Counted from the first letter of the stretch, positions 1-13,300 are shown. The stretch is DNA of 64,000 nt from Malachius bipustulatus (GCA_910589415.1 OU342639.1:23940268-24004267); one strand, 5' to 3'. The notes: a model not told the origin generated them from the letters alone. Made by a program: numbers and translations.

Positions 1-435
1 ATTAGATGTTATTTAAAACATTTTTACTGGTACGGTAGAATTCTCTCTAGTCTCTTGTAATCACTGACTTCACTGACATTCTCTGAGATCTAGTGCTCAT
101 ATTAGATCTACTGTAACCTCTTTTTACTTTCCTCTGAAAAAACGGTAAAGAAACGTTGTTGCAGGAAAACAGCTTAGCATGTACATGCGATTGTTTAAAA
201 TGACTTATTTATACTATAGAACGCTTAAAACAACATTGTCTTGTAACTGAAAAGTCAATTTTTGCAGATTTTAGTGTATTTTTTAATAAAAAAATACACT
301 ATTGAGGACGACATCACTTTTCTAAAATCACCCAAACTCATCAAATGTCCACCGATCATGACCCCCAGATCACGAAAAAGTGGTTTTCCAAAATTCACCT
401 GCCCACGATATATATATATATATATATATTTATAT
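1..435. other. AT-rich sequence, no gene recognised
   Basis: No coding similarity is visible. A short (TA)n microsatellite lies at about 409-430, directly beside the foldback element that follows. The 99-codon open frame here overlaps the foldback arm and shows no domain. Confidence 0.5.
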
Positions 436-509
436 ACCTTAATAATAATAACGGACTTGGCTCTTCGAGCTCTCAGGCAGTCTACAAATCAGAGCCTTCC
501 AAATAATCC

Positions 510-570
510 TTCGAAATCACAGACGGACCGTTTCGCTCTTATTATGAGCTCATCAGTGTGATATATCGAA
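510..570 (-). ncRNA. Hammerhead ribozyme, left arm copy
   Basis: This is the reverse-complement twin of the motif at 863-923. The core CTGATGA reads on the minus strand at 556-550, and stems and GAAA are conserved because the two arms are nearly identical. It would self-cleave a minus-strand transcript. Folding was done by eye only. Confidence 0.7.
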
Positions 571-862
571 TAGATACATCTGGAGGATGAATTGCAGACT
601 GCCATCGGTCTCGAGGTGTTATTAAAATCGTTCATCCGGTTCACAGTGACTCGGAGAACCTAACTACATCTACCGATGGATGACGGAACTACCGACCTGA
701 CGGCAATAAAAAAAAAAAAATATATAAAAAACGGCAAACTACATTTCCGTCATCCATCGGTAGATGTAGTTAGGTTCTCCGGGTCACTGTGAACCGGATG
801 AACGATTTTAATAACACCTCGAGACCGATGGCAGTCTGCAATTCATCCTCCAGATGTATCTA

Positions 863-923
863 TTCGATATATCACACTGATGAGCTCATAATAAGAGCGA
901 AACGGTCCGTCTGTGATTTCGAA
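863..923 (+). ncRNA. Hammerhead ribozyme, right arm copy (type I-like)
   Basis: All elements of the hammerhead are present in order. Stem I 5' strand is ATCACA (871-876), followed by core CTGATGA (877-883), stem II GCTC/GAGC (884-887, 895-898) with loop ATAATAA, and GAAA (899-902). A very short palindromic stem III is ACGG/CCGT (902-905, 907-910), cleavage triplet GTC ends at 911, and stem I 3' strand is TGTGAT (912-917). Stem I continues past a small internal loop with TTCGA/TCGAA (863-867, 919-923); such a loop is where stabilising loop I-loop II contacts occur in natural hammerheads. The one-nucleotide stem III loop cannot fold alone, so activity as a dimer, as known for Penelope-type and retrozyme hammerheads, is the likelier mode. 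Confidence 0.75.
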
Positions 924-1137
924 GGATTATTTGGAAGGCTCTGATTTGTAGACTGCCTGAGAGCTCGAAGAGCCAAGCCCGTTATTATTATTAAGGTTTG
1001 TTTTCATACAACGGCTCTGTTAAATATTTTCTAAGTATTTATATTTATATATATATATTTGGACTGAAGTCCAAAAGACTGAAGTATATTTATATATTTA
1101 TAAATTAGTAGTTTATTTCGACTGTCCAGTTATATTA

Positions 1138-1674
1138 TGATATTAGGAATTATTTGGGTTTGCAGTCAATTAAATTAAAGAACACTCTTTTTTCTACGTC
1201 AAGCTTTCGAATTAATTTTAATTCTTCTTCAGGACTATAGAATTTGAGATTAAAATTTAAAGTTTGTAAAAATTATTAACCATAGGACTATTATTGTATA
1301 CATTCAAAGCAACTAACAACAACAAAGATAAAATTACATAACTAATGAAGTTCAATTTCAATTCAGGCCGAAATGATAAAAAAAATTTTAAAAAAATTTA
1401 AAAAAAAAAGATTAGAAAAAACTTTAAAATTTTTTTTATCATTTCGGCCTGAATTGAAATTGAACTTCATTAGTTATGTAATTTTATCTTTGCTGTTAGT
1501 TGCTTTGAATGTATACAATAATAGTCCTATGGTTAATAATTTTTACAAACTTTAAATTTTAATCTCAAATTCTATAGTCCTGAAGAAGAATTAAAATTAA
1601 TTCGAAAGCTTGACGTAGAAAAAAGAGTGTTCTTTAATTTAATTGACTGCAAACCCAAATAATTCCTAATATCA
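1138..1674. mobile_element. Second foldback element, about 250-bp arms
   Basis: Bases 1138-1385 (starting TGATATTAGGAATT) are repeated inverted at about 1435-1674 around an A/T-rich centre. No true coding is visible: the 60-codon frame across the centre is a by-product of the inverted repeat. The right arm contains CTGAAGA (1580-1586), a 7-bp hairpin and GAAA (1604-1607), an order reminiscent of a hammerhead but with poor stem I and no good cleavage triplet. Confidence 0.8.
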
Positions 1675-1689
1675 TTTTATATATTTATA

Positions 1690-3330
1690 TATTTCATCAA
1701 AAACGCGAAATTACGATTTTAAAAACGCTCCTGTAGCTTTATCTTTGACGATTAGTGAACGAAATTTTGGATCCTTGTAAAACTTTGGGATGATGTTAGA
1801 TTTTCGTTGAAAAAATTTCCAAAAGTCGAGTCACTTCTACAGGATGTCCCTTCAAAATTCCAGAAATCCGGTTCTTGTGGTATCATTTCAGGTCGCAGTT
1901 TTCAATCTAGGAGGCTGAAATTTTTGTAGGAGTAAGATATCCACAAGGAGTGGTCTGGAATTGCACTTGAGCAAAATCGGCCAAGCCGTTTCAAAATGGC
2001 AGCCATTTGAATTTTTGGAAAATTTGCTATTTTTTGAGTCTCTGTATGAGCAAGATGGCAACAAAACTTTAAAATAAAATTAACAAGATTGGAAGAAAAC
2101 TATTTGAAATTTGAATTAAAGTAATAAAATTGGCATTATTTATATTAATAAGCCAGTGGCGTGGGTAGGAAAAGGGTAAAAATGTCCAAATTTCTATAAC
2201 CGTTTATGAGTTCATTTTTAAAGAAATTGAACTGAAATTTTCACAGTAAGCAAGTACACTAATATTCTTTAACCCTTAAAAGTTTCAAGAAGTAAATAAG
2301 AAAAATGGCGGAGATATTAACATTTTTTTCATATGATGTTTATTTCTCTAAAATTTTAAAACCGCTGCTGTAGCTTCATATTTAAGGATTAGTGAACGAA
2401 ATTTTTTACCCTTGTGAAACTTCAAAATGACCTTTAATTTTCGTAAAAATTTTTTCCTATAGCTGCGTTACTTCTACAGGGTGTCCCTCCAAATTAAAAA
2501 CAAAAACCGTCTATGAGGCACGGTTTCTGGTCGCAGTTTTCAATCTAGGGGGCTGAAATTTTTTTTATGAGTAAAATAGCCGCAAGGAGTCGTCTGGTAC
2601 TGTATTTGAGTAAAATCGAACCGTTTCAAAATGGCGGCCTTTTCAATTTTAGAAAAAATTGCCAGATTTTGTACCCCTATACCTACCTACCTATAAGCAA
2701 GTTAGAAAAACAAATTTAAACCAAATTAACACGATTGGAAGAAAATTATTTTAAATTTGAGTTAATGCAGTAAAATTTGCATATTTTTCATTAATAAGCC
2801 AGTGGCGTGGGTAGGAAAAGGGTAAAAATGGCTAAATTTCTATAACCGTTTATGAGCCTTTTTTGAAGGAATTGGGCTGAAGTTTTTCCAGTAGACAACT
2901 ATACGAATAACCCCTAACTCTGAAAAATTTCAAGAAGCAAATAAGAAAAATGGCGGAGATATTCGAATATTTTTACATGATGTTTATTCCTCTAAAATTT
3001 CAAATTTTCGGTTTTAAAAATTCCCCTTTCACTTTTTGCGAATTTAATAAAGGTAGTGTAAAGAATAGTATTTTTTAAGTAAAGTTAGCCAGTGGCGGAC
3101 ACAAGAAAAGGAAAAAATTTTTAAAATTTGTCAATTTTATTTTTATTTTGTTAAATTTAAAAATCCATTCTAAGGCACGTCTTCATACTAAATGAAATGA
3201 AATTTTCTCAGTAAACCACTACGCTAATATGACCTGACTATGGAAAATTTCAGAAATCCAATTTAAAAAGCTGTGAAAATATTTATTATTGAATCGCATA
3301 AAAATACACTATTTCTGCGATTGATGCGCA
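1690..3330. repeat. Diverged tandem repeat, period about 652 bp
   Basis: The phrase ccagtggcgtgggtagga occurs at 2153 and 2805, and a weaker version at 3088. Flanking text (atggcggagatatt, gaacgaaatttt, cttctacagg) recurs with the same spacing. Two full diverged copies (about 1690-2340 and 2340-2990) and a partial third are present. No ORF survives. Such blocks are usually pieces of non-autonomous transposons. Confidence 0.7.
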
Positions 3331-6300
3331 AGAAGGTTTTTTAACTTTAGATCCATGTAACTTTCAGAATTTTAACAATTTTGTTGTTGTTGCAACGTTC
3401 TCAACGCACGATCGAAACTTTTATTAGCACCGTTGCGAGGAAGTTTCTCATGTATCTCCGGTCATTATTAACTAAAGAAACAATATGAGTGCTTCTTGAT
3501 TTTGGTCCATTGCACGGTTAACTTTTGCTGGTAAACAAACTGAGTATTACAAAATAATTATATATGAGATGTGAAATGTCATCTTCGTATAATAGGTGCC
3601 TTTAGGTACCTGAGAAATTGTCTCTCAGTATTTTAAATAAAGGCCTGGAGCGTGAGTTGAAGACGTTTTGTTTGAGTTTTGATAATTTATTGGTAAATAA
3701 AATAGTTGATCTACCTTCAAACTTGCGACAATGAAAAAAAATAGTTTTTTTCACCTAGAGGGTGAAATTTGAAGAAAAAAAGATGCTACTTACATTATCT
3801 AAATATTGTTATGATTGATCAGCAGAAGACGAACTGTAACAATCTTGTAACAAGTCTACCATCTAATGCTTGGGAACCGTGTCTCCACCATTTAAAGAAA
3901 CCTACGATGGTATGCTGGTGTTATCTCTATACGGCCTCAAGAAAACTTTTTGATTAAGTATATTGTATCTCCATTTCAAATCGATTAGTGACTATTTTAT
4001 TAAAAGCTACGTCAAACCATTCTTAACTTTACATTGCAGCTGTCAGGATCTCAATACAAAGCAGATCCAGATAATCTGAGTTTCCGCCAAGATGCATATT
4101 TCAGGTTGATATTGGAGAAACTCACTGGTTAGCTAAGAAAAATATTTAGATCTAGAATGTCAGACTGGAAAACTCCGAGGTATAAACAAATCGAACTCAG
4201 AGAATATCACAGACTAAAATTCCTCTAGGGCAGAATCAGTGTCTACACTACATCCTTTGGAACGAATCAGTTGAAGTTGGGAAGCTATAACGCGATGAAT
4301 AATAGCCTCTTTTAAAGTCGCCAATAAACCTATCTGAATTAAAGGACAAAGAGTCCCATTTCTGGAATACTGGGTAATCAAATGAACTCCTCACCAAACA
4401 CTGCAGAGAACTTCACATCAAATCTAAGATTCTTGCATGAGAATTCTCTTTGTGAAATTATATCGCTAATGATGAGACATCGCTTAGATGGTGTTAGATT
4501 GTTGACGAAGCCAGTGGTGTATCTAGTTTTATATGAAGAAATCGAGATCAAAGTGTTTCAAAGATTTCATTTTCTTGCAGGACAAGACTCTTCTTGAATA
4601 AAAAAATAAGGATATTGAAAAACGCTGTAGGAAATTAAAGGAATAGTTGGAAAGTCTCATTTCTCACCGATTTTCGTCTTCTGGTTTCTCCTGTTTTTAA
4701 ATATTTATCTATAAACTGTAAAATTTTTGATGACAACTTCGAACCTGTATTGAACTATCGGGCAGTCATTTTGAGAATAATTTACAGTCTCTCTTTGATG
4801 AAATCAAAATGCAGTTCTGGTAAGCTATGCGGTTTGTACATGATGAGGCACTGGACTCTTGAAAATCTCTAATGAAAGCTGATTTATTGCCTGGTCACCG
4901 TTTCCCCCCGATCTCTTTCCATGTGATTTTTAGTGTTTCGTTCCTGAAAGCGAAAAAACAGTTGTAGTCAAGTATCTGTTAACTGGATAAAAGTACCAAT
5001 CGCAAATGTGTCCTAATCATGACGATTTCTGACATTTGAAAAAACTTTATTCATTCATGATTTTTTTTTCAAACTATGGCTTTATGTAACTTTTGAGATA
5101 TCGCTGAAGATATTGCTAAAATATCTTCGTTTCTTTCCAAAAGTTGAGGTAATTTTTTTTAAACATTTGATGTATCGGTGTGCACAGAAAAACCGTCATA
5201 GTTCCAAAACTTTCAAAAAATGGCCAAAACATTTCTGTTTCAAAGATTATTAAAACATTTGAATATTTTATTAACGGCTGTAAGTTTTTAGTGGTAAATT
5301 TTAGCATATAGACAAATGGGTTGGAAGAGATGACATGGAATATTGAGGGCAGCCACACTCTCGATACACTTTTACGCCTTTCATTTCCCTATGTATTTAT
5401 CCCCTATTTTTACAAATTGAAGCCTTACTGTTTTGGCTCTGTGGAGTGTCTACTGACTTCATTATGATTAGAATGTCATGAAATTTTTTTTCTTCTTCAA
5501 AACCAGAAGAGTTGTAATTTGAAAAAAGGGGATCATTATTTAGGAGCTGAAAGACGTAAAGGTGTATTGAGGATGCAAATACAAAACCTCGGGAGTACTT
5601 GGTTGAAATTTTTGTTTTTAAATAACCGTTGGTAATAAAAAAGTCTGTGTTTTTATTGAATTCAGGTGAGTTTGGATAGGTAAGGCTAGTTTTTCTATAT
5701 GTAACAGAGGGTGTTAATGAATTTCAAAGATTTTCAAAATGAAAATAAATCATTCGCCCTTTTCCTGTTGATGTACGATGATACTTTGACGGTTGTGTCC
5801 AAAAAGTAGATTTTTTAATTTTTTTCATAAATACGGAACAAGTTACAGAAATCAAGCAGCGACAGTATTAGTGTTAGTGCTGCTTGAAAAAGGGTAGATT
5901 TTAGTAGCTGAATGACCTTGGCAGCGGCTGACAGCGCTTTTTGAAACAGCGTTACGTTCAGTGATGTTTACTTCCGGCCTACTGCTAGTAGCTGTCGGCA
6001 TTGAACGCAACCAATTTCTGTGGTTTCCCCAACCGCATCATATTTACGGTACTTTTTTGTGACAGTTTTTTTTTAATATTATTTTTATTATGAATTATAC
6101 CTCAGCTTGCAAGTTGGGAAACATTCACCTATCTCGTGGTATCTCAGTCGGTCTTATTAGCTTTGGTCACTTGAATAGAAATCGTCTGACGATGTGGCAA
6201 GTGTCGAGAATCTCTCCTTCATGGCTGTCCATATCAAAGATATCCGATAATTATGGTGTCATAATTATGCTCACAAAATAATTAAAGAGAAAAAACAAAA

Positions 6301-8030
6301 ATTAGGAAAATGAAGTACTCTCCAAAAATTATTGTTTTCGAAAATTGAAAAAAGCAGTTTTATTACTATATAACTTAATAGTTCGATTTTCTGACAAAAT
6401 TTCTTCTTATCGTCATTAAAAAATTCAAGCGTAGACCATAATAATTGACGTCATTTTGGTCCACGTCGTTCAAGGCAGTATGAGAAAGGAACAAAATTCA
6501 GACAAATGGATGGATTATAACTTAGGAGCCACTTGAACATTTATCATGTACGGAGAATAAATTCAACCTTCCAAGAAAAATTTACTCTCATTTCAAATAC
6601 GAAACAATGCATGCATGGAAAGACTCGGATTTGCGTTTATTTATTCGTCACATTCGTTTCAGGACAAACATGAATTTTTTATTAAGTGCATTAGTATGCC
6701 TTCTAGGACGCTATGGGATTTCTTGACTCGGCTTCAGTTCGTTTCTTATTTTTACTATAAGAATATGAGATATGTTATGAGATTTGATGCATTAAGTTGA
6801 CGTAAAATTACAGATGCAAACTTTACATCCATCGTTGCTACTTGGAAAAATAAAACATTCGCCTTGAATTGTCGCTTAAGATTGTAAAAGAGAGTATATA
6901 TGCATTCATGGAGCGAAGTAGCTCACCGAAACTTTTCTTGCTTGTATGTAACTTCACTCCTCCTAAAATCGAATGGATACACGTAAATCAACTTTAAAAA
7001 ATCTAACCTTTAATTACTGATGTGGTTTCAATTAACGTATATTATGTGTGTAAATTTTTAAACTAAATTTTATTATTATAATAAAAATTATCAATAACCA
7101 CGAGATATGACTTAAATTAATATAAATCATATACTACATTAGATAGACCGATCTTCTCCCATCCTCTTACCAACACTGGAAAATCTCCTGCTCAATGGAA
7201 ATTATTAAGGGTTGCCTTTGTCTTCTAAAAGGGCAACACGAATAAAATATCCAAATTTATAGCCAATTTTAAGTTTAAAAAAAAAAGTAATCGAGGTTGC
7301 GCCTCCATTTACCTTTATCTTTTATAGTTATGGAGATTCCCTATTAACACATCGAAATTAAGTCTCCTAGCAATTAATTGCTTAGTGATAATGTATAAAA
7401 TGTTCAAATACATAAGTTGAAAGTTTTTGCGGGCACTGCTTGGTGGAACGGTTTATTTTGACAGTAATTAAAGAAGATAAACTCTGGTTAGAAGGGTATT
7501 ATTCAGAGAATTTTGGTAATATATTTAATGGTTTTACTATAAATTTATCCGAATTGGAAAAACTAATTTTAATAGCTAGAAAAATCGAAATCGATCTGGG
7601 GTAGGTATAGCAACAGAGTCCGACCTAAAAATCGTGGCACATTTTCGTGAAATTTCAGAAAAACTCAATTTCAGTGACTTTTCTTATTCAGAAAAAAAAA
7701 GAGACTAGGTACTTACTCATAAAACTCAAAATATTTCAGAGAAACTTCTTCAGGTTTAAAAATAATAGTTACCAGAATGACAGTTTTATTGATCTTAAAA
7801 TGGATTTTCTATAACTGTTTTTTTAATACTTCCAGGTCGTACCCTGTCAATCATGTAAAGTTACTCCAAGATTGCGATAATGACGACCGCGCACTATTTA
7901 TGATTAATTTGACTAATTATTTTCATAGTAATGTTTGACAAATCGTAATGACTTACTATTAATATAAGAGTAATATAATAATTATCAAAAGAAACCCGTT
8001 GAAGGGACATTTTAAAATTATATTCATAAT
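3331..8030. other. AT-rich region without recognisable gene
   Basis: Open frames are all under 85 codons and show no domains. A stretch near 7160-7300 reads weakly like a jockey-type reverse transcriptase (a run resembling W-K-x-x-R-V-A-F-V-F-K-K-G with a broken frame), too little to annotate as a gene. Nothing else was recognised. Confidence 0.4.
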
Positions 8031-8031
8031 G

Positions 8032-10340
8032 TATAGAGTGTCAAAAAAAAATTAAAGATATCAAAGTTATGTTTTGTTTTTAATGTCATTCTCCTGCGTT
8101 ATTGCATTTTTAAACAATCTGAGAAGAAAAAATAAGATTGGTTTTTACTGTTGGTGTTTCGATTGAGTAGTTTGTGAGTTATTAAGAAGTGAAAATCGCA
8201 ATTTCCGAAGATCAAAGCACAATGAAAACGGCTCAAGATGAAGGTAAACGGCTTTACAAGTCCCTATCTTCAGATTTTATGCAGGTACTATCCCGCGATG
8301 TATATGCAATTTTTATACGTATACCGTGTGTCCCCGGATCGACTTTAAAAGAGGAAAAACTTTTTTGTTTTTGATTTCTCAGAAAATTTCACTCTTGATG
8401 ATCTGGCCTGCGTGATTTCAAATCCCCAAAACAAAAGTTACTTTTTAGGTAACTCGAACGGTTCTTGAGATAATATAATTTTTCTTCAATAATTGCACTT
8501 AAATTTTTTTTTCGTAATTTTTAGACGTAAGCTTGGTATGATGATTTCATTGAAAAACAACACTGACAGCAGTTGTCAAATCTATAACAAATCAATTGAA
8601 CTGCAAATTAATCTACTGTATGCTATAATGTTGACTTTACAACAAAGAATTTATCTAATTCAATGTTACGGAACTGGGAAAGCTCGCATTGAAATCTGTG
8701 CAGAAAAAGGAGGAGCATTATTCGAATAGAAAATTAATAGTTGTCCTTTTTGAGAATTTCATTTCATGTTACGATTACTTGAATTTCTTCAGAAAAAATT
8801 AAATTACATTATGAAAAAAATTCCAATTATTGAAGAAAAATTATATTATCTCAAGAACCGTTCGAGTTACCTACAAAGTAACTTTTGTTTTGGGGATTTG
8901 ACATCAAGCAGGCCAGATCATGAGGAGTGAAATTTTCTGAGAAATCAAAAACAAAAAAGTTTTTCCTCTTTTAAAGTCAATCCGGGGACACACGGTATAG
9001 AGTGATAAAAAAAAAATCGGGAAAAAACAGAGATTTCTCAACGCGTCGCAAAATAATAATAATAATAAAAAAAAACAAAGATAGTACGTACAAAATGTTT
9101 CTCTACAGGTTGGCCAAATAAGCTTGCAAGGTACTGTATCTCGGAAACTACCCATTGGTGGAAACTTTCGTTAAATTTTTGTTTGTTTAAAGTGGCCAAA
9201 AAAAATCCTGGAGAGGTATTTTTGGTTTTCTAAGATGGCCGCTAAGGGCGTAACCGCCATATTGAATTTAAAAAAGGTTTTTATCTCGGAATTTCGCCTC
9301 AATAAGATAACAATAAGAAAGTTAAGAAAGTTAAACCTAAGGCTAGAGACAATGCTCTAGCGCTAAGCTAACATGAGCATTAAATTCACTAAATTATGTC
9401 GAAACGTTTATGATATTTTCCTAGGTTTTTCCATTTTTATGTCTTTGGAACGTCGGCCGAAATCAACCAGTAGTACCTACGTAAATGCTGCACTAAGCGG
9501 GTAAAAAGTCTTGCGTCGCGAGAACGCGATTTGGATATTTTTGAGCTACCACTTGAGCCGCGTCCATTTTTTGAGCTACCGCCACATTTTGAAGACATTC
9601 GAAATAAACAGCAATCATGTTATTTCGTGTTCCATGGCCTGTTACTGATTAAATTTTCACTTAATTTTCTAATTGAAGTTTTTTCACCGATAATTTACGT
9701 TAATATTAAGACATCGAGGCGTGGTTTTCACCATCAGTTTGTTTGAACATCATTTTCCTATTTTTTCCTGTAAAAAAATATACCGATAGATTTAATTTTT
9801 TCAAGAAAATTCAAAATTTCCTTCTGTGCAAAAACGTCCTCTAGTCGCGACATAGAAAATTAAAATCACCACGAATAGGGTGGGTTTTGTTGTCAAAGAA
9901 ATTCTCTTTTCAACGACACCAAGTTTGTTGAAATCCGTGCAGTCTTTTCAAAATTACGGCTATTAATTCACAAGAACATTTGTACAACCCCCACCACTTT
10001 ATTTCCACAATGTGTTCACAATTGTTTTATTTCCTTGTTTTGTTTCTTTTATTGTTTATTTTATTTGTTATTATTTATTTTAATTGTTTATGTTCGTTTT
10101 ACAGGGACTGGAACTTCAAAAATTACGGTTTTTACTTGTTGATAACTCAAAAACTTATCAATTTAAACATCAACTGTAAAAATCATTTTTATTTTTTCTT
10201 CTTAGACAATCTAAAGATAACCATAACATAGGAGCATGCCATCTAAAAAAATATGTGTTTCATATATTTGGACATTATGAATATAATTTTAAAATATACC
10301 CTTATTGGGTCTGTATCCTTTTCAAAAACAAAAATTTCAT
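8032..10340. mobile_element. Old nested foldback, broken by later insertions
   Basis: The segment at 8035-8330 (caaagttatg, gcgttattgcattttta, gtgaaaatcg, aaaacggct) matches the left arm of the foldback at 37417-37700. The segment 9000-9090 (gagtgataaa, gatttctc, acgcgtcgc) matches that element's centre. The inverted right arm reappears at about 10100-10300 (cataacataggagcat). A TA-flanked MITE sits between left arm and centre, and about 1 kb of other DNA separates centre and right arm. Confidence 0.65.
8322..8997. mobile_element. 676-bp MITE with long inverted ends and TA duplication
   Basis: The ends are TACCGTGTGTCCCCGG and its complement, with inverted similarity extending about 180 bp from each end (8322-8500 against 8820-8997). 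It is flanked on both sides by TA (8320-8321 and 8998-8999), the signature of Tc1/mariner-superfamily insertion. It has no transposase and is inserted inside the older foldback. Confidence 0.75.
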
Positions 10341-13300
10341 AAAATCAAGGGACATAGCCATAAATCTTCCATGGACATGTACCGTGTAATAAGCCGCGTA
10401 TATAATATACTAACGGAATGCAAGTCTGCAATAATTACTTTATGACCTAAATTAACATAAATTAACCCGCAAAATCAATTATACTCCTAATAGTTCGGCT
10501 CGATTTCAATTTCAATGTCGGTTAGCCACCACTTCTTGCCGCAATAAACTAATGTATTACAATTATATCGCAATCAATGTCAAACTCTGATGAGATTTCG
10601 ACTGAGGCTATAATAATTGATTTCATTAAAGATAATCATGATCGTTGGTCAATATAATAAGAGTGAGATGTTCTAGATTTAGGGCGTAGGTATCTCATGT
10701 TCTCATTATGAAAGTGTATTAATATGTCGATGAATTTTCTGTTACGATAAATGACGGTTCCTGTACACTGAAAGACTTGTTTTTGTGTCTTCTGTAAAAC
10801 TCATATTTATATAGCCTAGGTCTTGGAAGTAATAAATTAAATTAAAAAAAATTTTGCTGAATTTTTTAAACAATTTTCTATGCACTTTCCAAATTATGTT
10901 TTAAAACCTTTTGATTTTCCTGCATGAATTCAGATGCCAGCGATCACGGTACATACTAAAACTAAGACCTCCTTGTGGCAAACGATTTTATTTGTTACTA
11001 CATGTTCCTATAAACCTTTCTCTTTAAGTCGAGAATCAAAGTTCGTGAGGACAAATCCTCCAACTGGAATAACTTCGGTTTCTTTTGTTTGCTTAATTTT
11101 CATGGTTTGACGATTAGTTCAACTAAATTAGATGCGAGAGGGTCTGCTGATATCCTAATAGACGAGACTGCTTAACATCAATGCTGCTTGACAATGCTGC
11201 CGGAAAGTTGTTGAGGTCCAATCATCCCTGTAATAGGATATGAATTGTGAACCAAAGCGAGTATCAATTATTCATTCATCAAACAAATCATCACCGAGAA
11301 GTCGAAACGAAGATTTTAAGTTAAGACTTATGCCCTATTGGCAAATAAGACTTCTGATTCCTATCAATGGCAGTTGGACAAAACTTTACCTGATGCAATT
11401 TTATAAAATTAGGAATGATTCCGCCGTAATCATTCCAATGATGACCTTTTGGAGTATCTTACCCTTTAATGAAGTTTGGGCGCTGAAAGTTTTTAAGAAA
11501 CATATTATTAAAATTGGTGCTTTTTTGTTGGAGCAAAATTCAGGATAAGCAAGAACAAGGTAAAATTCAATAGCTATAATAGTACACAATGGGATTTGAA
11601 ATTATCGACTTCTTCTCAGAAAACTGTTAATAGAGATATCAGGTATTCAGTCTGCATGAAAATGATGCTGTTTCATATCAAATAGGCGACTGCATCAATT
11701 CCCGATTCATCTGAGCTTTGAGGCTATGTGCTTTTTTTGCACACAGATAATGAATCGCTTCATGATAATGAAGATTACCAAGCTAGCCCACTTCTAATTT
11801 AGGATGATTTTAATAGTCAAAGTGACGTTGCCCCATTTGTCATATCAGTTTGATTCGACCTACTAAACGAAGTTTTGTTATTGCACCAACTTTCATGAAA
11901 TTAAAAAATGATGTTTATGTTAGAGAAAAAAATTCTACGGTTGAAAGTTATTTTCACAATGGGAATATGTGACTCTGGGGATGACAGGTGACAGGAATCA
12001 CAACTCTGGTCCCCCAGAGTTTTTAAGAGAATGCGTTTTAAGGGATTTGTTGCAAATATTAGATCAACAGGAAATATCGTCAATATCAAAAATATGCAAA
12101 ATGATCCAGAAGAGCCAAGGAGTTATTTTGCAGATTGAAACATCTTCTATTTTTTTATAACGTTTCTCAATGCTATAAGAAATAGTTTACTAAAATTATA
12201 AATTGTTCACTTTAAAATTCAATCATACCCAGAAAATTTTCAACCTGGAACCTGGAATTTTTTTGATGTTTGGGAAAGCCCTTTCTTGTAAATATTTGAG
12301 GTAAATACCTATGTACAATATTTCGGGAAATAATATCTATTAACTGGAAAATATAAAAATCGATAAAAACATATTTTTATCGCCACCAGAAATGACATTT
12401 GAAAAGTAATTTGTTCAACACTTTTGGTCCAAATGGAGTTGCATATAATACGCCTTACGTACTTTTATATATTCCTAAATTGATAGGAAATTCCCATTAC
12501 CACTAAACACATCCCAATAGCTTATTGTTCTAGTGGATTCACGATAAAAATGTAATTTTTCAAATAAATACGTTTATTAAAAGATAGAGAAAGCGGAAAA
12601 TACGAACAAGTTATGATGTCTGAAAATATGTACCTACCTAAATGTGTGGCGGTCGATATAAGAATAACCTGCGCTTAGAAGATGCTAAATAGGATTATAA
12701 TGTTCAGAAGAGGAGATGAAGCAGAAATGACGGAAAATTATTGTTTCTAAATACTTACCTTGACTTACGGACGAGTTTATTTCTCGAAGGAGCTTTAAAT
12801 TTGCTATGGACGTTTTCTTCAAGTCGCCATCATGATGATTTTGAGTCCCAGTTTATTGGAGCTCGTACTTTTCGAAGCTTTCCGACTAGTCTCTTGGTGT
12901 TTACCGAAAAAAAGTAGAACTTAATGCACTATATAATTCATGTCGAGTTTTCCGAGCTTAAATCATTATGCTTTAATGTACGCAAGCTTTGTAAATAATT
13001 CATATTTAGAAGTCAGTCGTTGAATCCTTTGAAATTGCACTTTTACTGCTTCAAAAAAATCCTAAGGCTTGGGCGCCAAATCGTTTGTCCTTTTGTAATT
13101 TTGTCATGAGATTTTAATAACAAAACAACGGGATATATTATAACACGACGAAGCGTTGGGATACAAAAAAAGTTTTTCCATCAACCCGTTTGTTTTTTTT
13201 TTGCTTTAAAACATTTTTTTTGTTTTTTATTAGTTTAATATGTTTTTTTTTTTAATTAGTTCGTTGACTGAAGTAAATTTTCATCATTATGTAAGATCCG

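Larger units (their letters stand above)
436..997. mobile_element. Foldback element with 253-bp inverted arms carrying hammerhead ribozymes
   Basis: Left arm 436-688 and right arm 745-997 are near-perfect reverse complements around a 56-bp A-rich spacer (689-744). The outer ends read ACCTTAATAATAATAACGG and its complement. One mismatch seen is ctcggagaa against ttctccggg. There is no protein coding. Each arm contains a hammerhead fold (see separate entries), one per strand, so either strand's transcript would carry one active-sense motif. No target-site duplication could be fixed. Whether this is a foldback transposon, a pair of head-to-head retrozyme units or a Penelope-related terminal repeat cannot be told here. 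Confidence 0.85.

Noticed and set aside
262..561. 99-codon ORF at the start
   Set aside because: It runs through a TA microsatellite and the arm of a foldback element; no domain and no start context.
1373..1555. 60-codon ORF
   Set aside because: Lies across the centre of an inverted repeat and is rich in A-run lysines; a by-product of the repeat.
7160..7300. Possible jockey-like reverse transcriptase fragment
   Set aside because: Only a short run with a broken frame resembles the family; not enough to annotate.
10586..10612. CTGATGAG, a hammerhead-like core
   Set aside because: No GAAA follows a stem II and no stem I partner is present.
11690..11900. Possible BEL/Pao RNase H remnant
   Set aside because: Resemblance is limited to a few residues across a stop codon.
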